Positions 11,513-22,990 of a stretch of DNA of 64,000 nt are shown here, piece by piece. A model generated the notes under the pieces. That model was not told the origin of the DNA and searched no databases. It saw nothing but the letters and a program-made list of their open reading frames with translations. Origin of the DNA: Gonatopus flavifemur. Lineage: Eukaryota; Arthropoda; Insecta; Hymenoptera; Dryinidae. Position numbers and translations under genes: made by a program. Within the stretch, counting starts at the first letter, position 1, and every line of letters starts with the position of its first letter. Where the stretch lies: the NCBI GenBank assembly GCA_018340375.1, contig JAFFJZ010000046.1, positions 868,001-932,000 on the forward strand, written 5' to 3'.

Positions 11513-12778
11513 CAATCGAGCGGCTGGATCTGACAACCAGCCGCGCGCTCGAAAAGACGTGAAAGTATTGTCCAAGCCGTGACATCACACACCAAAATTA
11601 AAAATTGGAATTTCGAAAAACAAAAAATACCAGGTGATAGGTCTTGAAAAATCAACCCAAGTCTCCGTTTGTGATTTTTTTCTGTAATCAGTAGTTTCTT
11701 CGTAAAAGAATAAAAACTGAAAATATTTGCGGTCTGAAAATCAATGTTTTTCAACATTAAACTCGCTGTAACTTTTTTATTTTCCAACGTTTCGAGATGA
11801 CTTTTATCAATTTTCATTCTTGAGACCTTCCCGGAGACGATGATGTTGAAAAAACTCGCAAAAAATCATTGAAAATTATCAATTTTTTAATTCAAAGTGA
11901 TTTTTCAATCCAATGATCTTTTTCAAGCTTCGTATTAAAAAAGTGATGAATAAAGTTTAAGCAGGAGAAAACTTCTAGCGACATAGTTGTTCGTTAGTGC
12001 ATCAACCAACTTTGTGGAAAATTTCAGATCGATGAAGCTATTAGTTTAAAAGATACAGCGATTTATTTATCAGCGCGTAACCTATATTCTTTATGATTCC
12101 TCAATAGTTGCAGGTTAACCGTAAGAGACCGTATGAAACACGAGTCCACTCGATTCCTCGATACAGGTTTATGTTTTGTGTGTCGAATAATTCGAATATC
12201 AAGCTTTTTTTACATGATGGATTCTTTATTATAAACAAATCAACCAGTTGTTCAAAACAATGTTATGAACGAAAGCTTGATATTTGAGACAAATTGTGTA
12301 AACAAACAAGTTTCTTCTCCTCTTCATTGAGGAATGAATTATGTATGAACTATGTTTCCAATACTACGATTATTTATTTATATCATCAATTATAATTATA
12401 TCAAAAAGATGGAATTCTTCTTCAATGATGAATTGTATCGGTGTCTCAATACTTCAATTTTCTGATAGAGGAACATTGAGTAGAACATCATTCATACAAG
12501 ATTTGTTCTTTATTGTTCTAATGTATCACTGAGGATAACATGTCCCATCAATGAATAACGGTAAAAATTCTTGAAAAAGTCATATACTCATTTCCAGGAT
12601 GCAATGAATATCAGGTATTAAAATTTGTTCAACCATGTTATTTCAAGTTAATTCATAAACTTTTTAATGGATAAAATATGAATTTTTATATCGCTCTCAA
12701 ATGAAACAATAATATGGAATACAAAAAGAGAATTGAAAATGGAAACAATGAATGAAATAATTAAAAGAAAATGATCAT

Positions 12779-15700
12779 TCTCATTTGCTTCGCTGCTTTT
12801 TCGAACCATCTGTTTCTGATTTTTGGGTTTTACTAGTTTTGCTTATAGCTCCTATCGACGATTTGTTGAATAAACCATTAAAAAACTCTTGCCCACTGAT
12901 ACTCAAATACTTCATTAACGCTTGGACATCATTCAATTTTTGTTGACTTATTCCGACCAAATCAGCTAATGGTGTATTCAACAAATCATCAAAAACATCA
13001 TTTGAGTCCACAGTGTGACTTCTCGGTTTTTCACTATAATCATAAAACAACTCAATTTGTTTATTTGGAAAATATACCATTTTTACCGCATCTCTGATGT
13101 GCAAATCTGTCGGTTTTTCAATTCCATCTAATAAAGTTTCAGAATTTTTAACCGTACACGCAGAATCTTTTATTATTCTGAATGGTGGTTTTCTCGCATT
13201 TCGAATTATGTCATAGTATTCTTCATCGGTTTCTATGGTCTCTATTTTTTTCTCCTTTTGTCCATACATCCCAAAATTGCGGTCACATGAACAATAAGAA
13301 TGTCCACGTACAGGAAATAAATGTTGGATCTCAATCTGTAATTTTTCAGACAACAAAGACAAAAAATGCATGACCAAATAATTTTTATTTTGCCCTCCAC
13401 AACCATCCGAAAATAGATAAATTTTATCGTAGTAAGAGATTTCCAATTCGCGACAAATTGTATCATAGAGGAGATTGCACACCGTATTTGCTTTTTTTGT
13501 ATTTGCCTTCGATAAAAAATACATATAACTATTTTTTTGATCTCCGAAAGTATTAACATTGAAAACGTGCAACCATATGAGTCGTCGATAAAATTGATCT
13601 GAGACCGGAATTTTTGGAAGAGGCAAATTCTGGCCAGAAACAAATTCCAAACATAGAACCTGATTTTCAGCGAGCATAGATTTTTTCAACAATTTGTGTT
13701 GGTCTACAAGTTCTTCAACTTGTTCTTCAGTTGTTCTTCAACAACTACAAGTTCAAGTGTTTCATTAAATCTTCATCATTTGCATCATTTTTATATTCGA
13801 AACAGAAGTTACAAACGTCAGTACGTGGTGTCACGTTCGAGGAAATTTTCACACGAAATTTTTCCAAAATGCTATACGATAATTCACGATACAATTAAAA
13901 TTCACCTTAAGTGAACGTGAACTTCATTTCAAAACAATTCGCCGACTTCACAGAATTATATTTCGTTTGGAGATTTCCTTGAACGTCGATTGTGCACCGA
14001 CGAGCGACGAAGCAACTCGTAACCTTTCTCTCTTTCCCTCGTGTGTGTGCCTCGGCGTGACCACACAACGAGTGCCTCCTTCTACTTTGTCACTCTTTTT
14101 CCTTTCTTCACGCCATCTTCAACCTTTTTTTTTCCTCTTACGCTTATGACCTGCACGATGGCTGTCGCCGAACCTAGCTACAATAGCTATTCACATGTAT
14201 GCGGGTGCATGTATGTATTCATGTATGCATTTGTATGCATGTGTATGTACGTGATCGCCAAAATTCTAAATTCTTATATTCCTTTCTTTTAGACACACGG
14301 TTGATTGCTCTCCGCGAAGCCACGTGCCGTGGCTTTCCATTGTCGGGGCCAGCAAAATGCAGGCCACAGCAGCGATAAGCCACGTACGAAGGCCCATCGG
14401 CAGGGAAATTTGACACCGGATTTCCTAGAAATCTTGGTGACATGTTGAAGTGCTGATTAGGCTGAGAACAATCAACCTCCCACTTTTCACCATAGATTTC
14501 CTTCTTGGCTGGCGATTGCCATCGGGCAGTCAGTCTTCTCCCAACCGCGCTTAAAACCGTTCAGAAAAAAGTAAGTACCCTTTCTCTCTCCCTCTCTCTG
14601 GGGCGTTGTCTCTCATGGGTGAGGATGCCGGCGCCACGAAAGCTCCACCAGGGGTTTATACTTTCCCCTGGTGACAATCTAAAAAGTGAACTCGTACATC
14701 CACCCTTCGAGCTATGAAGGGATGAGCGAAAAAGGAAAAGCTCAGGGCCCTTCCGCTCGGAGGACGGATATACACTGGAGCCCTTTTGATGGTGTCGGTT
14801 TATTCCTCCGCACTCATGGGTGCCATCGCTCCTGCGAGGGATCGAGAAAGAGAGAGAAACTCGAGGAATAGTTTAGTGTGTAAGTGCATTGGTTTCTTTT
14901 TGGTTTCATCAACGAAAGGAATTGGATAAAGCCTACACCCCGAATAATAAATCGTAATAATCAATAATAGAAAAAAAATCCATAGCCAAAAACAATTTTC
15001 AATAAATCAAAAACTAAAATAAGTGCCGAAACCAGCTCGCAGAACGGTGAGTGAGATTCTTCTCTATGGCTTTTCTTTCTTTCTTTCCTCCTTATTCCGC
15101 TCTTTTTCGATACTCCATTTTTCTTCCTCCGTCATATACATATATATAAATATATATATATATATATAAATACATACATACTCATTCAATACGAATTTTT
15201 ATTGTTTTTCTTCACATAAGCAATTATTGTTGTAATCTCGACCATTTCAAAAACATACCAAGTATACCAAATTTCTCAACTGAAGTGGTAAATTTTCATT
15301 TTCTTTTCTTATCTACCTCTACCAATTTGAAACAGGAAGGGTGTCTCGATGCCCTTAAAGGCAGAAAACCGAGTTCTATCGGTCTTACCGCTCGGGCCGA
15401 TATAATTCATCCCAGAGGCCACGCTGGACCACAGTCATACAACGATGGTTCGACGACCTCTCGTGTCGTCTCCTCCACCGTCATAACAGTGGCTTTGAAA
15501 ACGTGAAATTCAAATTATGATTAAAATATTTGATATGAGTTGACTCGCTTAAGGGAACATTCGAATTGCCCGCTTCACTGGTATAATACTCGAGAAACAA
15601 ACTGTACAATTTAGTTAACGTTGAATCAGGATTATCAAAATATTGCAATGAGGAATCTTCACGCTTATAATGGGACTCCGAATGAGGTATAGACGAGCAA

Positions 15701-16336
15701 TGTTCTAGAATCATTTTTTTCACGTCAGGAGTCAATCGAATCGAACTCTCCTTGCTTCCTTTACCTCGGTTATCTTCTAGAAACTCGTTATTTTTCATTT
15801 TATTCTGGATTATAGCGAGTCTGGATTTATCAATTTTCAGCAGAGAACATAAAAAGCTTCGACACACTGATAGATGGGTTGTTTGATGATGACAAAAATA
15901 TTCCCACGAAGTAATTTTATTCATTCTTCCTTCCGATGAATTTGGAGTTTTCATCAACATCATTCCACGCAATAAACAATTTTGAGCGGTATATTCGCCA
16001 GTTGATTTCCAGAAGACATGAAACAACTCTTTTTGCTGCGAGATTTCAATTTTTTTGTAACATTCTTTCCTGCAGCAAGATTGAACGTTTTCAAACTTGT
16101 CAGTTTTGTTGAAACGGGATACATACTCATTGCCCTAAGATTAAAAACAGATTTTCATTGCAAGAATTTCCAGGAAAAGAATATCAATGTTTTGAAACCA
16201 TCAATCATCTAAGAAATCTTGTTTCTACATTCATATAACTTACCTTGTTCCTTGCTGTTTTTTTCTCATTTTGTTTCCAATTACTCTTATTTCTAGTTCG
16301 TTTTCTTGCATTGATTGAACTTTCCGCAACGGACAT
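12779..16336 (-). pseudogene. Spliced DDE-like transposase gene (DUF7869-like, FSDGCGGQNKN type), broken by a solo LTR
   Basis: Exon 1 is 16336-16244: ATG, 31 codons, with the basic motif ARKRTRNKSNWKQNEKKTAR, ending at a GTAAGT donor. The intron closes at AG (16136-16135). Exon 2 opens GNEYVSRFNK, then SCCRKECYKKIEISQQKEL, a putative zinc-binding part, then DNRGKGS, SIPHSESHYKREDSSLQYF and FNHNLNFTFSKP. The solo LTR 13829-15488 splits the next codons. Excising it with one GTGG rejoins SKP|RTDVCNFC in frame. The frame is then lost around 13700-13770, in a GAAGAACAA-rich coiled-coil segment. It resumes from about 13692 with the core motifs LPLPKIPVS, IYLFSDGCGGQNKN and RGHSYCSCDRNFG, and a lysine/serine-rich tail with TGA at 12781-12779. 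The family is widespread and usually uncharacterised; the core looks like an RNase-H-fold (DDE) nuclease. Confidence 0.82.
13829..15488. mobile_element. Solo LTR, 1,660 bp (Gypsy-like?), in the transposase gene
   Basis: It begins TGTCACGTTCG and ends CCGTCATAACA, so it has TG..CA termini, and is flanked by GTGG at 13825-13828 and 15489-15492. Its removal restores the transposase reading frame exactly, which proves it is an insertion. It contains no open coding region. There are long pyrimidine tracts (CTTTCTCTCTCCCTCTCTCT around 14580) and splice-donor-like GTAAGT and GTGAGT sites near 14570 and 15045, plausible for transcribed LTR/5' UTR sequence. A 4-bp TSD suits Gypsy-type integrases. No second LTR or internal region is present, so it probably arose by LTR-LTR recombination. 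Confidence 0.85.
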
Positions 16337-16476
16337 TTTTCAGGAATGAAAACAAGAGGATATTTATGTATGCTGTTAAATAAGTAGATGATTTTCAGAT
16401 AATAATTATTTCAATATAGCGAAATTTCACCGAATCAAATTCAGAGGATATTTTAGCATAATCAGTCAACGTCACA

Positions 16477-16856
16477 ACTTACACTCATCTGTAAACAAAA
16501 GAAAGCCGAAAAACAATACAACAACGAATAAACCATACAATATGCACACGTTCGGCTCTCTTTTGTTTACGAATGAGTGTAAGCTGCAATGTTGGCTAAT
16601 TAGATAAAAATATTCCCTGAATTTGAATCAGTGAAATGTCACTATATTCGAATAATTGTCATCCGAAAATTATCTATTTAAAACATTGATGTTCTTTTCC
16701 TGGGAATTCTTACAATAAGAATCTGTTTGTAATCTTAGGGGAATGAATATGTATCTCGTTTTAACAAGACAGGCGTTGCAAAAGAGTTTTAAAACGTCAA
16801 ATCGTACTGCAATAGGAACTGTTATGAACAAATTGAAATCTCGCAACAAAAAGAGT
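16477..16856 (+). pseudogene. Truncated, inverted second copy of the transposase 5' region
   Basis: From 16477 the sequence folds back on itself around about 16530. CTTACACTCAT..TGTAAACAAAAGA at the left pairs with TCTTTTGTTTAC..ATGAGTGTAAG at the right. On the plus strand the right half carries an acceptor (GTAATCTTAG, about 16730-16739) and then GNEYVSRFNKTG..YCNRNCYEQIEISQQKEL, homologous to exon 2 of the minus-strand gene. It has a stop inside it and is cut off at 16856, where the right TIR begins. The exon-1 equivalent is missing. This copy is more diverged than the TIRs. Confidence 0.75.
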
Positions 16857-17825
16857 TGTCAATGTGCCTTTATCAGGAAATTGAAGTATTGAGACACCGA
16901 TACAATTCATTATTGAAAAAAAATTCCATCTTTTGGATATAATTATAATTGATGATATAAATAAATAATCGTAGTATTGGAAACATAGTTCATACATAAT
17001 TCATTCCTCAACGAAGAGGAGAAGAAACTTGTTTGTTTACACAATTTGTCTCAAATATCAAGCTTTCGTTTATAACATTGTTTTGAACAACTGGTTTATT
17101 TGTCTATAATAAAGAATCCATCATGTAAAAAAAGCTTGATATTCGAATTATTCGACACACAAAACATAAACCTGTATCGAGGAATCGAGTGGACTCGTGT
17201 TTCATACGGTCTCTTACGGTTAACCTGCAACTATTGAGGAATCATAAAGAATATAGGTTACACGCTGATAAATAAATCGCTGTATCTTTTAAACTAATAG
17301 CTTCATCGATCTGAAATTTTCCACAAAGTTGGTTGATGCACTAACGAACAACTATGTCGCTAGAAGTTTCCTCCTGCTTAAACTTTATTCATCACTTTTT
17401 TAATACGAAGCTTGAAAAAGATCATTGGATTGAAAAATCACTTTGAATTAAAAAATTGATAACTTTCAATGATTTTTTGCGAGTTTTTTCAACATCATCG
17501 TCTCCGGGAAGGTCTTACGAATAAAAATTGATAAAAGTCATCTCGAAACGTTGGAAAATAAAAAAGTTACAGCGAGTTTAATGTTGGAAAACATTGATTT
17601 TCAGACCGCAAATATTTTCAGTTTTTATTTTTTCACGAAGAAACTACTGATTACAGAAAAAAATCACAAACGGAGACTTGGGTTGATTTTTCAAGACCTA
17701 TCACCTGGTATTTTTTGTTTTTCGAAATTCCAATTTTTAATTTTGGTGTGTGATGTCACGGCTTGGACAATACTTTTACGTCTTTTCGAGCGCGCGGCTG
17801 GTTGTTAGATCCGGCCGCTCAATTG

Positions 17826-18931
17826 ATGAATTTAATTGTCAATAAAATCCGCTTTTTCAATCATTTAATCAAGTAAAACATGAGAAACAGAATGTTATGA
17901 ACAATATATGCTTCACAACATTCATATTATCATTCAAATATCTCAGAATTTTCATTGACCTCAATTGATCATACTGAATTTTGAGCAGAGAAAAATTTAT
18001 CTTCAACTACAACAGAATGGAAACACACATTATGCAATGTGGGATTGGAATAATCAGAATATTGCACTGTTTGTATGGTTTTATTTAATTTTCAACTTCA
18101 AAAATTGACGTTTGTCCCAATAAAACTCAACATTTGAAGAAAACAACAGGTCTTCCATAATGAATCAGTGAATGTCACATGTATCACTAATTAAAAACAT
18201 AGTATTTCGTCTCTTTATCTTATTCGATCATGAAAATACTCATTAGAATAATGCAATATTGCACCGATTGACGATTGTTGTTGTACACATGATCAAGAAA
18301 TCCTTGATCATCCTGTATAGTTTTCATGTATCACTAAAGCAAACCGAATGTATTTCATGAATCCTCAGATATTTTCCCAATTCACGAGTAATTGACACAT
18401 ACGGCTGATTCTTGTAGTAATTCATAACTCACTCAAAGAAACGACGACTTTCATAGAGTGACTCCAATTTCAAAGAGTGAATCAAACGATTAAAATATAC
18501 TGCGAAAATGTTCACTTATTGATGTTGCATTATCTGACACTCATAACTTATTCTCGTCAAAAAAGTCAGTTACGACCATTGCGCTAGCACGGCAGTATAT
18601 CATTCATTGAAGATAACGGAAAATTTATCTTCACATCGAATTCAGTGAGTTTGTCACAGCAATGGAATTTGAATCTTCCTAACATTCTACGAAACTATTC
18701 TCGTACAACAATTCTCTCCCAAGCTGATACTAACGGACAGTTCTTTCCAGAATTCAGTACTCTGGAACCCCTCTACCGGGTTCACTTTTCGAACAGTTGT
18801 TTTTAGAACTTTTATTGAAATATTTCGTTTCAGAATTGATTCTCCCCGGAAGGTTCATAAAGAACTATTATTATATCACACTTTGTATTGCGCTTCCTCC
18901 ATTTTCATTCGTTGTCGATTGTTGTCTCAGT
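17826..18931. other. No gene recognised
   Basis: AT-rich sequence without recognisable domains or terminal repeats. Confidence 0.5.
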
Positions 18932-19510
18932 ATGTCTGGGACAATGGAAAGGCACGATGATGGATGTTGTAACCCTCATAATGATTCAGGTCACAGGGGA
19001 AAAGATTGAAGACTTCTTCCCAACAATCTCAAACCAGAGTTTCCTTTCGTTCCTCCAAATGCGAAGATTTGTTGTGATTGCAGGCATCGTAATAATGAAA
19101 GTTCTGATGGTATGGAAATGGGATTATGCAAGAATTTATTAGATGAGAGCCAAAGTGCTATGAATATGGAACATGAGTCTTTTAGTCTTGATGCTGCGCC
19201 ACTGCTGCCAGCTGAGTCTGTGATGAACCAGTCGAGAAAGGAAATCGAATTGGAAGGAATGCCCAACAGGTTGAGAGAACATTTTGCGAGCTTATCGTTG
19301 AAGGATCCACAAAAATGGAATATTCTCATGATTGCTCTACAATCATGGTTCGTGCATAGAATTGCAAGAGAGTTTGGACGAGAGTTTGGAGAGTTGGCAA
19401 CTGGCAAAAAAATACAAGGAACTCAAAGCATAAAAGGGTATTCCAGGGCACACTACAGTGGAGTCAGCTTGGAAAATGCTGGAAGAGACTGTCCAGAAAA
19501 ACATTGATAT
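18932..19510 (+). pseudogene. N-terminal fragment of a zinc-finger transposase, same family as 40801-43220
   Basis: After ATG at 18932 the frame reads DDGCCNPHNDSGHRGK, an in-frame TGA, then PEFPFVPPNAKICCDCRHRN. The CCNP..H and C-x2-C pieces look like one zinc finger. It continues to MPNRLREHFASLSLKD and then WNILMIALQSWFVHRIAREFG, a small helical DNA-binding-like domain. The same two domains occur in the same order in the transposon at 39865-44030 (CFNPF..CH, CSRC, then EKFEQSSSYSEKILLLTLAP). A frameshift near 19390 moves the continuation (KKYKELKA, KGIPGHTTVE) to another frame, and homology ends by about 19530. The catalytic core is absent. Confidence 0.7.
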
Positions 19511-19539
19511 CTATGTGAGTGATTGAAATGGTAGAATAC

Positions 19540-19755
19540 CCAATCAAATAAAAAGACATCTTTTGGATATCTAAAAGATATCTCGCAATTTTGGAAGATG
19601 TCTTGCAAAAAGGTCTCAAAGATGTTTTGTATAAATCTAAAAGATGTCTTACGCGACTGATTTCGACAAGTTCAAGATATCTCAAGAAGGTCTTGTAGAG
19701 GATATGCTTCAGACGTATTCGATCAAGTCTTAGAAATGTCTTGAAGAATTCATAA
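19540..19755. repeat. AGATGTCTT-rich degenerate repeat
   Basis: About eight imperfect copies of AAGATGTCTT / AAGACATCTT / AAGATATCT occur in both orientations immediately upstream of the mariner. No coding potential. Confidence 0.55.
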
Positions 19756-19760
19756 AAATA

Positions 19761-21051
19761 CAGGTTGGTTGAAAAGTTTTGAAAGCGACACCTATCAACC
19801 AGTACAGGAATCGAAATTTATACGCTATCTTCATATTTCATCCTTCATTTGAACATACACACAATTTTATTCCGATCTGTCAATTCATTCTTTGTTTACA
19901 AGCCATTCGAAGTTGACGTGTCAGTGTATTTTGTGAAAATGGAAAAATCCGAGTATTGTGCAGTGATAAAATTCTTTGTTTTGGAAGGTTTATCAGCAAC
20001 AGGAATTCATACTAAAATGAAGAAAGTGTTCAAGGAATCTGCTCCTTCATTTCCAACTGTACATCGATGGGTTTCAGAGTTCGAACGTGGTCGTACAAGC
20101 GTTGAAGATCAATCACGTAGTGGACGTCCAAAAAGTGCGACGAAATCAGACATCATTGAGCAAGTCTATGATATTGTTTGTGAAGATCCGAGTTTGACTA
20201 AGCGTGGAATTGCTGATACCATAGGCATCTCGGATGAACGAGTACTCCATATTTTACAAGAAGAATTACATATGAAAAAGCTTTTTGGAAAGTGAGTGCC
20301 GCATTCGTTGACAACTCAACAAAAACTGAATCGAAAACAAATTTCTCAGCGTAATTTGGAGCGTTTTGAGCAGAATAAGACCGATTTTTTGCGTCGTTCC
20401 GTAACTGTGGACGAGACTTGGATCTACCATCATGATCGTAAACTGAAACAAGAACGTTTACAGTGGACTGAAGTCAGTTGTTCAACTCCAAAACGGGTGA
20501 AGTCAGAACGATCAGCAAAAAAGGTTTTAGCATCGGTTTTTTGGGACGCAAAAGGGGTTTTGTTGATTGATTATCTCGAAAAAGGTGGAACAATTAACTC
20601 TGAATATTATTGCAACCTTTTGGACCAGTTGGATGAAAAAATTCGTGAAAAAAGACCCGGTTTACGGAAGAAAAACATCATTTTTCATCAAGACAATGCA
20701 CGTGTTCACACAAGTGTTCTGGCGATGGCTAAACTGAACGAATTGAAGTACGAATTCCTTGAACACCCACGTATTCACCAGATTTGGCTCCCTCCGACTA
20801 TTACCTCTTCAGAATTTTGAAACAATTCCTTCGTGGAAAGCGTTTTTCGTCGGACGAGGAAGCTATTGCAGCTGTAGAAGAGTATTTAGCGTAGCTTCCG
20901 GAAAATCATTACAGAGATGGTATAACATTATTGGAGGATCGTTGGAATAAGTGTGTTGAAGTTGAGGGAGACTATATTGAATAAAAACAATCATTTCATC
21001 AAAAAATACACATTCTTTCATTTTTGGTTTCAAAACTTTTCAACCAACCTG
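19761..21051 (+). mobile_element. mariner element (1.29 kb), nearly complete
   Basis: The ends are CAGGTTGGTTGAAAAGTTTT and its inverse AAAACTTTTCAACCAACCTG. The left flank is TA, but the right flank is TT, so the TSD has mutated on one side. Inside is one mariner transposase with few disruptions. Confidence 0.9.
19939..20984 (+). pseudogene. mariner transposase with one stop and one frameshift
   Basis: The frame starts MEKSEYCAVIKFFVLEG at 19939. It has an N-terminal paired HTH (VHRWVSEFERGR; then GIADTIGISDERVLHI). A TGA replaces the usual Trp codon after MKKLFGK at 20293-20295. The catalytic core follows: VDETWIYHHD (about 20410), HQDNARVHTS (about 20688) and YSPDLAPSDYYLF (about 20770) after a frameshift at about 20765. 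A further stop lies near 20892. The C-terminus EGDYIE ends with TAA at 20982-20984. Otherwise the DDD triad and length fit mariner. It is less decayed than the copy at 9193-10402 and belongs to a different subfamily by TIR sequence. Confidence 0.92.
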
Positions 21052-21409
21052 TTTCTTGGAAAAATCTTGGATTGTGCATACAAAAAATTCTCCCCTCTTT
21101 TTCTTCTCTTTTGATCCCTCCTCTCAGTCCTACAAATTTCACTTCGTTCCGGATTTCAGGGGTTGCAAGATTGGAACCCGGACATTCCACGTCGTACCTA
21201 CGTTTCAATGACCTGAGCCATACGGACAATTTGATGACGGTGTTCATAATTGTCAATATGACATAGTGAGATATGATGTCAGCGGTGTATATTTTCAGAG
21301 TAAAAGTCATCTTTTGGAGAAGGTGTTTATTACATATACAAATATAAGATAAGTTGATTGTGCTTAAAACTTGAACAGTTCAATGAATTTGGTGGAATAT
21401 ATTAAAGTA

Positions 21410-22662
21410 GGGGAGAGTGGGGCAAGTTTTCTATAGGGGCATGTTTTCCAATGCGTTATAATTTCTTAGTATGCTGGAAGAGCTGGATGAATGGTCATGA
21501 GTAGTATCATCTAAGGTACCATTCACGGCAATATCAGGTTAATAGCTGCTTTCATCATAATAAGAGAACTGTTTTCACGATTTTGTCGTTGGTGAGTAAA
21601 CTTTACATGTGTTAATTCAAATCGAAAAAAAACATACTTACCCCGTACAGCACGCGGACATTTCTCCGTCGCCTCTCCGTTCTTTCCACCTTGTATCCAC
21701 GTCTCCCTTTCTTCCACCTCGCCTCCACGGAGATGCGACATGGACATCGGTGGATGTGCTGTGTGGGGTTATTCTGATTGTTTTGGTTGAATATGTGTTT
21801 ATGAACGAAAGTCCCCTGAATCGAATGATGTGATAATTTTTGTAAATTACTCGCGTCTTTACGATTTTAACCTAGTTCCAAGTTGAAAAACGATGATGGG
21901 GCAAATTTTCTCACAAAGAGAATTTGTCCTGGTCTCAACCAAGTGATTTTAGAGTGTTGCAAATGCACTTCTTATATCATATGATCAGTCTTCGCGATTT
22001 GAGGTTAGTTTAGAGTTGGAAAACAATGATGAAGCAATGTTTTTCACTGCGGAAAATTATCTCAGTCTCAATCAAATTGTTGTCACGTATTACAAGAAAA
22101 TTTATCGAAAAAGATAAGCAAATATTATTTGATACGATTTATCATTAAGTTCACACAGATTACAGATGGTTTGAAATTATAAAAGGAAAACGAATCGTGG
22201 CTCCTACAGCCGTGATTTGATGAAAGCAGCTGTCTTCTTGTTCTTCATACTTTTGCTCACTTTCTATGTACTACATTCGTTATTTCGTTTTCCTATATCA
22301 CATGTACCCCTTATTGTAATTGATTTCCAAATAAGAAATCGAATAAAATACTCAATTAGGATTCGAACTCCAATTTCTTATCTATTGCTGGCGATTCTGA
22401 ATGAGTGAGAAAATTTGCCCCCATATGGTTCGAAGGTGTTGGAAAACTTGCCCCGTATGGGAGGCAAGTTTTCGCAAGTGACATGACTGCAAATAACACT
22501 ATTTTGCAACAAAATACTTATGAAATCATTACATTTATTCATACTAGGTTGTAGTGGAAGCTTCAACGAGTAAAATAGTATCCCAAACGCCTTGAAATAT
22601 GCAACGGGGAAAAATACAAAAATCGACGAAGAAAAAGTGGGAGAACATGCCTCACTCTCCCC
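21410..22662. mobile_element. Non-autonomous TIR element, GGGGAGAGTGGGGCAAG ends
   Basis: The left end GGGGAGAGTGGGGCAAGTTT and the right end (reverse-complemented GGGGAGAGTGAGGCATGTTC) are flanked by TA (21408-21409 and 22663-22664). Related GGGGCAAATTTTCTC and GGAGGCAAGTTTTCG motifs recur inside. No transposase-like frame is present, so it would depend on another element. A TA target suggests Tc1/mariner-type mobilisation. Confidence 0.75.
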
Positions 22663-22664
22663 TA

Positions 22665-22990
22665 CATGATCCAGTGATCGTTAGTGTCTGATGAATATCA
22701 TAGATACCTTGAAATTATTTCTTCTCACTGTTATTGAAAAACAACTCATCAGTAAATGTGGATGAGAATATGATAAAATCATCGTACACGAAGGCCGAAC
22801 ATAAAATTCAGCCTGAGAAGTTCGATAATTCGCAAAATATTGTAACTTGGAGATTCGTTACTTTTAGTGCTAGCACTGCAAGGTTACAAAATCGTACTTT
22901 TCACAGTGCACTGTGTTTCCCGTTGTGTATGACTACGAAGAAAATTCGGTCCTTCAACATAAGAGTCTGACTTGCCTATCGGATAGCACA
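22665..22990. other. No gene recognised
   Basis: A 78-codon open frame (22734-22970) has no recognisable domain. Nothing else is supportable. Confidence 0.45.

Larger units (their letters stand above)
11513..17825 (-). mobile_element. 6.3-kb DNA transposon with ~970-bp TIRs and spliced DDE-like gene (possibly Sola-type)
   Basis: The left arm 11513-12482 and right arm 16857-17825 are inverted copies differing by only a few percent. The outer ends read GAGCGGCTGGATCTGACAAC (left) and, reverse-complemented, GAGCGGCCGGATCTAACAAC. The adjoining four bases are AATC on the left and AATT on the right, which could be a 4-bp TSD with one mutation; this is not certain. Between the arms lies a minus-strand transposase gene with one intron, interrupted by a solo LTR, plus a truncated inverted second copy of its 5' part. 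Long TIRs, a possible 4-bp TSD and the protein type suggest Sola, but I could not test this. Confidence 0.85.

Noticed and set aside
14505..14871. Possible host exon with GTAAGT and GTGAGT donors and pyrimidine tracts
   Set aside because: The region lies inside the solo LTR, which is delimited by GTGG duplications and frame restoration. The splice-like sites are better explained as LTR/UTR sequence.
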